A stretch of 60,323 nt of DNA from CAZFPA01 sp964520975 (GTDB lineage Bacteria > Bacillota > Negativicutes > Selenomonadales > Selenomonadaceae): NCBI GenBank assembly GCA_964520975.1, contig CAZFPA010000007.1, positions 1 to 60,323 on the forward strand, in the 5' to 3' direction. Numbering within the stretch: the first letter of the stretch is position 1; each line of letters begins with the position of its first letter. Both the position numbers and the translations under genes were made by a program. Shown in pieces: positions 49,621 through 58,344 of the stretch. The notes under the pieces are model-generated. The model ran no database searches. It was not told where the DNA came from and saw only the letters and a program-made list of their open reading frames with translations.

Positions 49621-50949
49621 ATGGATAAGAAGAAAAAAGCTTTTATTGGTGTATATGGCTGTCAGATGAATATCAGTGATGCGGAACGCATGGAAGGGCA
49701 GCTTGGCTCTATTGGATATGTGCGTACGGAGGAAATGGAACAGGCGGATCTCATTCTGCTCAATACCTGCTGCGTGCGGGAGACAGCGGAGGACAAGGTC
49801 TATGGAAAGATCGGCGAAATCAAGCATCTGAAGCGCAAAAATCCGGCCCTGATCTTTGGTATCACCGGCTGCATGGCACAGAAGGAAGGGGATGCGCTCA
49901 TAAAGCGCGCGCCTCATATCGATTTTGTGCTCGGAACGAATAAGGTGCACGAGCTGTTGAAGGTGGTGCAGGAGCTGGAAGCACCGCATAAGGGGCATAT
50001 TGTCGATGTGCTGCTGGGCGATACCGAGCTGCCGGAAAATGTTCCGGTGGAACGCAACGGCAGTCTGTCGGCCTGGGTACCTATCATGTATGGCTGCAAT
50101 AATTTCTGCACCTATTGCATCGTTCCCTATGTGCGCGGTCGTGAACGCAGCCGGATGCCGGCGGACGTGGTGCGTGAAGTGGAGGAAGCTGCGGCCCAGG
50201 GTTTCAAGGAGGTCACGCTGCTTGGTCAGAATGTGAATTCCTATGGCAAAGATCATCAGCAGGCGAGCTTCGCTGAACTGCTGGCAAGGGTGGACAAGGT
50301 TGAAGGCATCGAGCGCGTGCGCTATATGACTTCGCATCCGAAGGATCTCAGCGACGCGGTCATCGAGACGGTAAAGAACAGCCGGCATATCTGCGAGCAT
50401 TTTCATTTGCCCGTGCAATACGGCAGCAATAAAATATTGAAGGCTATGAACCGGGTGTATACTGTAGAGCAGTATCGGGCGCTGGTTCAGCGGATCCGGG
50501 CTGCGGTGCCGAAGGCCAGCATCACGACGGACCTCATTGTGGGCTTTCCGGGTGAATCGGAGGAGGACTTCCGGCAGATGCTGGATTTCCTGCGGGAAAT
50601 ACGCTATGACGCGGCCTATACCTTTCTCTATTCCCGGCGCTCAGGTACGCCGGCAGCCACGATGGACGGGCAGGTACCGGAGAAACTCAAGAAGGAGCGC
50701 CTGCACCGCCTGATGGAGGTCCAGAATCAGATCAGCCTGGAAATCAATGCCGGGCTTTTGGGCCAGTGCCTGGAGGTGCTGGTGGAGGGACCAAGCCGGA
50801 CGGATGCCAGGGTATGGACCGGACGGACGCGCACGAACAAGATTGTGCTCTGGGATCACTGCGGCGCCGAGGCGGCGGGTGATCTTGTATCGATAAAAAT
50901 CACCCATCCCCAGACCTGGGTGCTCAAGGGTGAATTACAGCAGGACTGA
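49621..50949 (+). CDS. miaB: tRNA-2-methylthio-N6-dimethylallyladenosine synthase
   Basis: Radical-SAM methylthiotransferase modifying A37 of tRNAs that read UNN codons; 442 residues. The N-terminal MTTase domain binds one cluster (YGCQMNISDAERMEG, LNTCCVRETAEDKVYG, GCMAQKEG). The radical-SAM motif is CNNFCTYCIVPYVRGRERSR, and a C-terminal TRAM domain starts near 375. Standard length. ATG 49621 follows AACGGGGG. mutS follows after a small terminator, a common pairing in Firmicutes. Confidence 0.96.
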   Translation: MDKKKKAFIGVYGCQMNISDAERMEGQLGSIGYVRTEEMEQADLILLNTCCVRETAEDKVYGKIGEIKHLKRKNPALIFGITGCMAQKEGDALIKRAPHIDFVLGTNKVHELLKVVQELEAPHKGHIVDVLLGDTELPENVPVERNGSLSAWVPIMYGCNNFCTYCIVPYVRGRERSRMPADVVREVEEAAAQGFKEVTLLGQNVNSYGKDHQQASFAELLARVDKVEGIERVRYMTSHPKDLSDAVIETVKNSRHICEHFHLPVQYGSNKILKAMNRVYTVEQYRALVQRIRAAVPKASITTDLIVGFPGESEEDFRQMLDFLREIRYDAAYTFLYSRRSGTPAATMDGQVPEKLKKERLHRLMEVQNQISLEINAGLLGQCLEVLVEGPSRTDARVWTGRTRTNKIVLWDHCGAEAAGDLVSIKITHPQTWVLKGELQQD

Positions 50950-50954
50950 AGCAA

Positions 50955-50979
50955 GGGGCTGGCCGGTACAGCCCTTTTT
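50955..50979 (+). terminator. Small terminator between miaB and mutS
   Basis: GGGCTG pairs with CAGCCC around a 7-base loop, followed by five T. It ends 6 bases before the mutS ribosome site, so it may attenuate rather than stop read-through. Confidence 0.65.
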
Positions 50980-50997
50980 CGTATGGGAGGAAAAGTC

Positions 50998-53592
50998 ATG
51001 GAACTCACGCCAATGATGCAGCAATATCAGGAAACGAAAAATCATCACCCGGACGAAATTTTGTTTTTCCGGCTGGGTGATTTCTATGAGATGTTCTTTG
51101 AGGATGCCCGCATTGCCTCCAAGGAGCTGGGACTTACGCTGACCAGCCGCAGCGGCAACGCTGACAAGGCGCCTATGTGCGGGATTCCTTATCATGCAGC
51201 GGAAAGCTATATCAATAAGCTCATCCACAAGGGGTACAAGGTGGCCATTGCGGAGCAGATCGGTGATCCGAAAGCCAAGGGACTCACGAAACGTGAGGTC
51301 ATCAAGATCATTACGCCGGGAACCGTGCTTACGGAGTCCTCACTGCATGATGCGCAGAATAATTACATTGCACTCGTCTATGAAAAGGATGAGGAAATCG
51401 TGCTGGCCGGAGCGGACGTCTCAACGGGCGAATGTTTTTATGGCATTTACCGTGGGGGAAACCGCCAGCAGATGCTCTTCGATGAGCTTTACCGGCTCAT
51501 GATGCCGGAACTGCTGCTGGTGGGCAGTCTGTCCTTCCGGGAGGCGCTCGATGAATTCATTGCGCTGCGCATGTCCCATTGCGCCTTCACGGAAATCGAC
51601 CATGTGTCCCGGGCCATTGAGGATCGTATCGTGCAGCATTTCGATGCGGAAAACCGTCCGGAGGCACCGGCTGCACAGGCCGCAGTCGCAACGCTGCTGG
51701 ACTATCTGCATGAAACCGTGAAGACAGATCTCACCCAGCTGAATCAGCTTACCTATCTGGACGCTTCAGAGAATCTCGTGGTGGATACCTATACGCTGCG
51801 CAACCTGGAAATCACTCGCAATCTGCGCGATGGTGGCAAAAAGGATACACTGCTGGATGTGCTGGATTTCACACAGACAGCTATGGGCAGCCGCCTGCTG
51901 AAGAAATGGCTGGAGTATCCGCTGCTGAATATTGCCCGGATCAATTGCCGGCTCGACGCCGTCGCGGAGCTGGCAGAGAATTTTGCCATGCGTGGTGATG
52001 TGCGGGAAGGCTGTAAGGAAATCTACGATTTTGAGCGTCTGCTCACGCGCATCGAGGTGGGGACCGCCAATGCCAGGGACCTCATTTCTCTCAAGGTATC
52101 GCTGCTCTGCCTGCCGCATATCCGGCAGACGCTGGCGGCCGCACAGGCACCGCTGCTGAAGAACTGCTACGATCATATCGAGCTCTATGATGATCTGTCC
52201 GCACTCCTGCAGCGGGCCATCGTGGATGAGCCGGGCATTACGCTCCGCGAGGGCGGTATCATCAAGCCGGGGTATAACGAGGAACTGGATGAATACCGTC
52301 GCATTTCTCACGATAGCAAGCAGATGCTGCAGGAAATCGAGGAACGGGAAAAGGAGCAGACCGGCATCAAGTCGTTGAAGATCGGCTACAATAAGGTGTT
52401 CGGCTACTACATCGAGGTGCGCCATAGCGGTGCAGATCTCGTGCCGGACCGCTATATCCGCAAGCAGACGCTCGCGAATGCCGAACGTTATATTACTGAG
52501 GAACTCAAGGAGTTCGAGACGAAGATCCTCGGTGCGCAGGAAAAAATCGTGAATATCGAGTACAATTTGTTCACGGAGGTGCGCGAGGTCATCAAGACGC
52601 GGCTCAGCAGCATCCAGCAGACGGCGCATGAGATTGCCGTGGCTGATGTGCTGGCGGGACTGGCAGAGGCTGCCTGTTCCTATAATTACACGCGCCCGCG
52701 GCTTACGAACAACGGGGAAATCGATATCCGGGACGGCCGCCATCCGCTGGTGGAACGCATTCTTACACGGGACCTCTTCGTGCCGAACGATACGTGCCTC
52801 AACCATGCGGATTGTGAAATCATGCTGATCACCGGGCCGAATATGGCCGGCAAGTCTACCTATATGCGCCAGACAGCGTTGCTTACGCTCATGGCGCAGA
52901 TCGGCAGTTTCCTGCCGGCCAGAGAGGCGGCGATTTCTCCGGTCGATCGGATCTTTACGCGCATCGGAGCCAGCGATGATCTGGTCAGCGGGCAGAGTAC
53001 CTTCATGGTGGAGATGAATGAGGTCGCGCAGATCCTGAAATACGCCACGAAGAACAGCCTGGTGATTCTCGATGAGATCGGCCGTGGTACGAGTACCTTT
53101 GATGGCATGAGCATCGCCCGGGCGGTCATTGAGTACATGCGGGACAAGGTACATGCCAAGACCCTCTTTGCCACGCATTATCATGAGCTCACCGATCTCG
53201 AGGATGACCGGATCAAGAATTACTGTATTGCGGTCAAGGAACGCGGTACGCAGGTGGCTTTTTTGCGCCGCATCATTGCAGGAAGTGCGGATAAGTCCTA
53301 CGGTATCCATGTGGCGCGGCTGGCGGGACTGCCTAAGTCCGTAACGGCCCGGGCGGAAAAAATACTGGAAAAGCTCGAGGCCCAGGCGGCTGCCGAGCAT
53401 CAGGCCGCGGGAACAGCCATACCCGCATCGCCTGTTGAAAAGCCGGAGGACGGGCTCATGGCGTCGCTCTTTTCTTCCGGGATCAGTGAGGAACTGTTGG
53501 CATTGGATATCATGACCATGACGCCGCTGGAGGCTATGAACGAGCTGTATCGTCTGCAGAATCAGGCGAAAGGGGAGGCTGGCAAAGCATGA
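50998..53592 (+). CDS. mutS: DNA mismatch repair protein MutS
   Basis: Recognises mismatches and small loops; 864 residues. Mismatch-binding motif at the N-terminus (FFRLGDFYEMFFEDA, with the Phe-x-Glu of GDFYEMF), then connector, core and clamp domains. The ATPase has Walker A TGPNMAGKSTYMRQ, Walker B LVILDEIGRGTSTFDG, and LFATHYHELTDL. The C-terminus has a short helix-turn-helix. ATG 50998, with GGGAGG eight bases before, is preferred to ATG 50983, which would include the ribosome site. Its stop overlaps the mutL start by four bases. Confidence 0.97.
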   Translation: MELTPMMQQYQETKNHHPDEILFFRLGDFYEMFFEDARIASKELGLTLTSRSGNADKAPMCGIPYHAAESYINKLIHKGYKVAIAEQIGDPKAKGLTKREVIKIITPGTVLTESSLHDAQNNYIALVYEKDEEIVLAGADVSTGECFYGIYRGGNRQQMLFDELYRLMMPELLLVGSLSFREALDEFIALRMSHCAFTEIDHVSRAIEDRIVQHFDAENRPEAPAAQAAVATLLDYLHETVKTDLTQLNQLTYLDASENLVVDTYTLRNLEITRNLRDGGKKDTLLDVLDFTQTAMGSRLLKKWLEYPLLNIARINCRLDAVAELAENFAMRGDVREGCKEIYDFERLLTRIEVGTANARDLISLKVSLLCLPHIRQTLAAAQAPLLKNCYDHIELYDDLSALLQRAIVDEPGITLREGGIIKPGYNEELDEYRRISHDSKQMLQEIEEREKEQTGIKSLKIGYNKVFGYYIEVRHSGADLVPDRYIRKQTLANAERYITEELKEFETKILGAQEKIVNIEYNLFTEVREVIKTRLSSIQQTAHEIAVADVLAGLAEAACSYNYTRPRLTNNGEIDIRDGRHPLVERILTRDLFVPNDTCLNHADCEIMLITGPNMAGKSTYMRQTALLTLMAQIGSFLPAREAAISPVDRIFTRIGASDDLVSGQSTFMVEMNEVAQILKYATKNSLVILDEIGRGTSTFDGMSIARAVIEYMRDKVHAKTLFATHYHELTDLEDDRIKNYCIAVKERGTQVAFLRRIIAGSADKSYGIHVARLAGLPKSVTARAEKILEKLEAQAAAEHQAAGTAIPASPVEKPEDGLMASLFSSGISEELLALDIMTMTPLEAMNELYRLQNQAKGEAGKA

Positions 53593-55475
53593 GCATCATT
53601 CATGTGCTGGATGACGGCACTATCAATAAAATCGCGGCCGGTGAGGTTGTAGAGCGGCCGGCTTCGGTCATCAAGGAGCTGGTGGAAAATGCTATCGATG
53701 CGGGGGCTTCCCGTATCGAGGTGGAAATCATGGCGGGCGGCACGAGCTTCATGCGCGTGACAGATAATGGCCGGGGCATGAGCCTGGCGGACGCGAAGCT
53801 GGCTATTCAGCGCCATGCCACGAGCAAACTGCGTGAGGTCGACGATCTTTTGAGCATCGCTACTCTGGGATTCCGCGGCGAAGCGCTGCCGAGCATAGCT
53901 TCGGTATCGCGCTTTTCCCTGCTGACCCGCCAGGCGGACAGCGAGCTCGGCACGCAGGTCGCCATCAGCGGCGGCCAGGAACCGGACATCCGCGAGGCCG
54001 GCTGCAATATCGGTACCACGGTACGGGTCGAGGATCTTTTCTTCAATACGCCGGCGCGCAAAAAGTTTTTGAAGACAACCCATACGGAGGGTGCCAAGAT
54101 CAATGATTTTTTGGTGAAGCTCGCGATCTCCCATCCGGAGATTGCCTTCAAATTCATCAACAATAACAAGCTGTCGGTGTCGACGCCAGGTAACGGGGTG
54201 CTTTTTGATACCCTGCAGAGCATCTACGGCGGACAGGTCAGTGAGGCGCTGCTGGGACTGGATTTTGCCGATACGGATATCCGCATTACCGGCTATATCA
54301 CCAAGCCCTCGATGATTCGCAGCAGCCGCACCTGGCAGACCTTTATTGTGAATGGGCGCATCATCAGCAACCGGGCCATTGCCCGGGCGGTGGACAATGC
54401 GTATCATTCCCTGCTGCCGAAGGCGGGCTATCCGCTGGTCATCATCGAAATCACGGTTCCGCAGCGCAGCATCGATGTGAATGTGCATCCGCAGAAGAGC
54501 GAGATGAAGTTCGAGGATGAGGGCCGTATTTTCAAGGCTGTCTATAAGGCGGTGCTGGATGCCATCCGTCCCGCCGGGCAGCGGCTGGAGAATGTGGCTG
54601 CCGGTGTACAGAACGCGGAGCGGCACTATACCATCGAGCCCATGCAGTTCGTTCCGGCGGCTGCACCACAGCCGTCAGCTCCGCCGCAGGCCGCAGGCAC
54701 TGCGCTGCCAGCGGATGCCTACACCTGGCAGCAGGAGCATCGGGCACCGGCTATGAGTTTTTCAGAGGCACAGCGGGTGCTGCATCCGGCGGCGTCCACG
54801 GCGCCGATGGATACGTCTCCGGTGGAATATGCGCCCGCGCAGCCGGAAAATTCGCCGGTGGGGGAGGCTCCGGCTGCGGATGCGGGGCCGGAGGCGGTGC
54901 AGCCCGATGGACCGATGGTTCCGATCGGGCAGGTGGATCGCTGCTTTATCATCGCGCAGGATGCCCGCGGCCTCTACATTGTCGATCAGCATGCCGCTCA
55001 CGAACGCATTCTTTATGACAAGTTTGCTTCGATGGCCGATAAGATTCCGTCTCAGCAGCTGCTCGTGCATCTGCTTCTGACCTTTGACCGTCGCGAATCG
55101 GAGCTCATCGAGGAGCAGCAGGAGCTTTTTGCGAGCCTCGGGTTTGCGATGGAGCCCTGCGGGGAACGGGAATTCCGGCTCATGGAGGTGCCGGCTGACA
55201 TTCCGGTAGGCGAGGCAGAGGACATCATCCGGGAAATCCTGACGTCTTTGCAGGACATGCACAGCCTGTCCGCCAAGGAGATCCGTCATGCCTGCATTGC
55301 CACGACGGCCTGCCGGGCAGCAATCAAGGCCGGGGATGAGTTGAATTTCCGGCAGATGCAGATTCTCCTGGATGAACTTTCGAGCACCAGCCTTCCGTAT
55401 ACCTGTCCCCATGGACGGCCTACGATTTTGAAATTCAGCAGCGAGGAACTCGCGAAGATGTTTAAACGGACGTGA
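53589..55475 (+). CDS. mutL: DNA mismatch repair protein MutL
   Basis: Mismatch-repair coordinator, 628 residues. N-terminal GHKL ATPase: IAAGEVVERPASVIKELVENAIDAGA, DNGRGM, ATSKL and GFRGEALPSI. A Pro/Ala-rich linker covers about 345-440. The C-terminal domain has the endonuclease motif in the form DQHAAHERILYD, where the usual final Glu of DQHA(x2)E(x4)E is Asp, plus ACRAAIKAG and CPHGRP. The nicking activity of non-E. coli MutL proteins is therefore likely kept. Overlap with mutS (ATGA) implies coupled translation. Confidence 0.96.
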   Translation: MSIIHVLDDGTINKIAAGEVVERPASVIKELVENAIDAGASRIEVEIMAGGTSFMRVTDNGRGMSLADAKLAIQRHATSKLREVDDLLSIATLGFRGEALPSIASVSRFSLLTRQADSELGTQVAISGGQEPDIREAGCNIGTTVRVEDLFFNTPARKKFLKTTHTEGAKINDFLVKLAISHPEIAFKFINNNKLSVSTPGNGVLFDTLQSIYGGQVSEALLGLDFADTDIRITGYITKPSMIRSSRTWQTFIVNGRIISNRAIARAVDNAYHSLLPKAGYPLVIIEITVPQRSIDVNVHPQKSEMKFEDEGRIFKAVYKAVLDAIRPAGQRLENVAAGVQNAERHYTIEPMQFVPAAAPQPSAPPQAAGTALPADAYTWQQEHRAPAMSFSEAQRVLHPAASTAPMDTSPVEYAPAQPENSPVGEAPAADAGPEAVQPDGPMVPIGQVDRCFIIAQDARGLYIVDQHAAHERILYDKFASMADKIPSQQLLVHLLLTFDRRESELIEEQQELFASLGFAMEPCGEREFRLMEVPADIPVGEAEDIIREILTSLQDMHSLSAKEIRHACIATTACRAAIKAGDELNFRQMQILLDELSSTSLPYTCPHGRPTILKFSSEELAKMFKRT

Positions 55476-55479
55476 TCAA

Positions 55480-56262
55480 TTGATAAAAGCAATCGTAACA
55501 ACGGAACGAAAGGTCAAGGAAGAAAGCCGGGCACTGGCCCGCCAGACGGCGGCAGCCTTGCAGCTTCCCTTTATTCCCCGGGGAGCAGCCTCGATTGAGG
55601 GGCTGCGGAAGGCGTATGATGTGGATTTTGTGCTGGTGGCCAAGAAGGGGCAGCTCATGCTGGAGACGCCGGAGGGGGAGCTTTTCTTCCATCCGAATAT
55701 GGCCCATCTGCGGGTGAAGAATCTGCGCCTGGGAAAGAAGGATCACATGGTTGAGGCCATGGGGCTGCAGCCGGGGATGTCCGTCCTCGACTGTACGCTG
55801 GGCTTTGGGGCCGATGCCATTGTGGCGAGCTTCGCTGCGGGGGAGAGCGGGCAGGTTACCGGGCTGGAGGTAAGTCCGCTGGTCAGTACCGTCGTGGGCT
55901 ACGGCCTCGCGCATTTCCGGGCGGAAAACTATCCCATCCAGGAGGCCATGCGGCGCATCCAGGTGGTTTCGGCGGATTATCTGGGCTATTTGAAGGAACA
56001 GCCGGCAGATTCTGTCGATGTGATCTATTTTGATCCGATGTTCCGCCATCCGCTGCAGGCCAGTGAGAATCTGAATCCGCTGCGTGCCATTGCGGATCAT
56101 CGTCCGGTTTCCCTGGAGGCTGTCGAAGAGGCGCGCCGGGTAGCCCGGCAGCGCATCGTTCTGAAAGAAAACAGCCGCAGCCGGGAGTTTGCCCGGCTGG
56201 GGTTTTCTGAGCTGGCCGGCGGACGCTACAGCCATGTACATTATGGTATCATGAGGCTCTAA
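55480..56262 (+). CDS. RsmJ-like class I SAM-dependent methyltransferase
   Basis: A 260-residue protein with a Rossmann-type SAM site: VLDCTLGFGADAIVASF (motif I), GLEVSPLV (motif II) and VDVIYFDPMFRHPLQAS (motif IV, catalytic DPMF). DPMF with the preceding TLGFGADA is the pattern of RsmJ (N2-methylation of G1516 in 16S rRNA), although the N-terminus (VTTERKVKEESRALARQTA) differs. The start is TTG 55480, four bases after mutL; no strong ribosome site, so coupling is likely. A SAM-dependent RNA modification role is likely; exact target uncertain. Confidence 0.8.
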   Translation: MIKAIVTTERKVKEESRALARQTAAALQLPFIPRGAASIEGLRKAYDVDFVLVAKKGQLMLETPEGELFFHPNMAHLRVKNLRLGKKDHMVEAMGLQPGMSVLDCTLGFGADAIVASFAAGESGQVTGLEVSPLVSTVVGYGLAHFRAENYPIQEAMRRIQVVSADYLGYLKEQPADSVDVIYFDPMFRHPLQASENLNPLRAIADHRPVSLEAVEEARRVARQRIVLKENSRSREFARLGFSELAGGRYSHVHYGIMRL

Positions 56263-56275
56263 GGAGGCAAAGGCT

Positions 56276-57748
56276 TTGGCAAAGACAACGGAGTATATGA
56301 CGTATGATTATCTGGCCGGGCTGCGCAGCCGCAATGCGGCCTGGCGCCTGCTGGCAGCAGACCAGGCCAGCTTCATTGCGGCCTTTTTTTATCGGGAATT
56401 CCTGGCGGAGAACCGGCGGGCTGTGGAGGAAGAGCAGCTGCTGTCTGATCTGGAGGATTTTATCTATGAACTGCGGCGGGCTGAGGACGAGGCGAGTTTC
56501 ATCCGGCCCGCCCGGGAATACCTTGATACCTGGTCAGATCCGCAGCATGCCTGGCTGCGTCGTTTCTACGCGCGCAAGGACAGCGTTTGCTACGATCTCA
56601 CCGCTTCGGCGCAGAAGGCTGTGGAATGGCTATACAGCCTGCGCAAACAGTCCTTTGTGGGGACGGAATCCCGTCTGCGCACGGTATTTGATCTGCTGCA
56701 TGAGATCGCCCGGGAAACTGATCCTGACAAGGAAAAGCGGCGGGCCTGGCTTGTGGCACAGCGCGAACGTCTGGATCAGGAGATTGCGGCTATTGATGGC
56801 GGGCAGGAGATCCGGGTCATGGATGCAGTGCAGGTAAAGGAGCGCTTTTTGCATGCAGCGGCTACCGCCCAGAGCATTCTGGCGGATTTCCGTGAGGTTG
56901 AGGAAAATTTCCGGAATCTGGAGCAGCGGCTCCTGGAACGCATTGTGACATGGAAGCATGGTAAGGGGGAGCTTCTCGAACAGTTCTTTGCGGATCGCGA
57001 TATCATCGAGGAGTCTGAGCAGGGCAAGAGCTTTGCGGCCTTTTGGAAATATCTCATGGCTTCCAGAAATCGGGAGGATTTCAGCCGGACAATGGAGCAG
57101 GTCATGGAGGTAAAAGAGCTGTCAGATTCGGAGGCGGCCGGTGATTTCTGCCATATTGACCGGGAGTGGGCCCGGGCCGCGAGCGCGGTGCAGGGGACGA
57201 TCATTCAGCTGTCCCGGCAGATCCGGCGCTATGTGGATGAGAATTATCTGCAGGAGGAGCGCAGCATTTTCGGGCTCATCGGGCAGATTGAGGAAAAGGC
57301 GCTGCAGGCCAGGGAACGGGTGCCGCAGGGAATATTTATGGAGATCGATGCTGCCTCGCCCAAGGTGGAGCTGCCGCTGGATCGACCACTCTTTGTGCCG
57401 CCTTGCCGGCCCCGTCTGGAAAATCAGCTGTTGGAGGCGGGGGCTCCGGAGGGCAGTGTGGAGGCGCTTTTCAACCAGGTCTATGTGGATAAGGACCGGT
57501 TGCGGCAGAATATCCGGCAGCTGCTGCAGAAAAAAACCAGTGTCACCCTGGCGGAGGTGCTGGAAGTGTATCCATTGCAGCAGGGGCTCACGGAGCTGCT
57601 GACCTACATGGTGCTGGCGAGTCGTGAGGCCGATGGTTTTGTAGAAGGCAGCCTCGAAAAGCTGCTGCTGACCTGCCCGGATGGACGGCAGCTCATGGCT
57701 GTCAGTGAAAAAATCGTATTTCAGCAAGGGGAGATGGAAACGTGGTAG
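56276..57748 (+). CDS. jetA: Wadjet system component JetA (DUF3375, kleisin/MukF-like)
   Basis: First gene of a Wadjet (JetABCD) anti-plasmid system. The 490-residue protein fits DUF3375: N-terminal TYDYLAGLRSRNAAWRLLAADQASFIAAFFYREFL, long helical middle, and C-terminal winged-helix-like part (VTLAEVLEVYPLQQGLTELLTYM). JetA is the kleisin-type bridge of an SMC-like complex. The start is TTG, with AAGGAGG eight bases before. The gene begins 13 bases after the methyltransferase, suggesting co-transcription with mutS-mutL. It overlaps jetB by 7 bases. Confidence 0.88.
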   Translation: MAKTTEYMTYDYLAGLRSRNAAWRLLAADQASFIAAFFYREFLAENRRAVEEEQLLSDLEDFIYELRRAEDEASFIRPAREYLDTWSDPQHAWLRRFYARKDSVCYDLTASAQKAVEWLYSLRKQSFVGTESRLRTVFDLLHEIARETDPDKEKRRAWLVAQRERLDQEIAAIDGGQEIRVMDAVQVKERFLHAAATAQSILADFREVEENFRNLEQRLLERIVTWKHGKGELLEQFFADRDIIEESEQGKSFAAFWKYLMASRNREDFSRTMEQVMEVKELSDSEAAGDFCHIDREWARAASAVQGTIIQLSRQIRRYVDENYLQEERSIFGLIGQIEEKALQARERVPQGIFMEIDAASPKVELPLDRPLFVPPCRPRLENQLLEAGAPEGSVEALFNQVYVDKDRLRQNIRQLLQKKTSVTLAEVLEVYPLQQGLTELLTYMVLASREADGFVEGSLEKLLLTCPDGRQLMAVSEKIVFQQGEMETW

Positions 57749-58344
57749 AAGAACAGGAAGCAGCGCTGTCAAAAGCATTGATAGCGCTCTTTAAGGGCGT
57801 GATATTCAAGGAGCGCCAGCCGGAGCTCTGGCAGACTGTATTGGAGCAGCGGGCGCAGATCAGCGACTATGCGGCGCGGCTGGGGCTTATCCTGCTGATA
57901 GATGAGGTCGATGCGTACGCCTTCCTGCGCCAGTCGGAGCAGGAGACACTGCCGCGGCTTGTTCCGCGTTATCCATTGAGCTATGGACTGAGTCTGTTGC
58001 TGGTTTCACTGCGCAAGAGCCTTGGCGAATATGACGCGTCCCATGGGGATACGCGGCTGGTGCTGACCCTTGGCGATATGCAGCTCAAGCTCAAGGCGTT
58101 TTTTCCGGCGCTGCCGAACGAGATCAAGTTTCGGCAGAACCTGGAGCGCCATGTGCACCGGGCCGAGGAAATGGGTTTTCTGCGCCCGGCAGCAGGGCGG
58201 GAGGATGCCTACGAGGTACAGCCGCTGCTTCGCAGCTTCATCAACGCGGAGTGGCTGCATACCTTTGATGACCGGCTGCAGGAATATCTGGAGTACGGCC
58301 AAAAGGAACTGACGGAGGGAGAAGACAGCGATGGACTTATTTGA
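57742..58344 (+). CDS. jetB: Wadjet system component JetB (DUF4194, MukE-like)
   Basis: A 200-residue protein of the DUF4194 family, the KITE subunit that binds the JetA kleisin. Visible are LIALFKGVIFKERQPELWQ, LGLILLIDEVDAYAFLRQ, LPRLVPRYPLSYGLSLLLVSLRK and FRQNLERHVHRAEEMGFLRP. The start is GTG 57742 within the end of jetA. It overlaps jetC by 14 bases. Identification rests on family pattern and the jetA-jetB-jetC order. Confidence 0.86.
   Translation: MVEEQEAALSKALIALFKGVIFKERQPELWQTVLEQRAQISDYAARLGLILLIDEVDAYAFLRQSEQETLPRLVPRYPLSYGLSLLLVSLRKSLGEYDASHGDTRLVLTLGDMQLKLKAFFPALPNEIKFRQNLERHVHRAEEMGFLRPAAGREDAYEVQPLLRSFINAEWLHTFDDRLQEYLEYGQKELTEGEDSDGLI

Noticed and set aside
51766..53400. 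544-residue open frame antisense to mutS
   Set aside because: It mirrors mutS codons, has no ribosome site or family motif, and lies wholly within a conserved gene.
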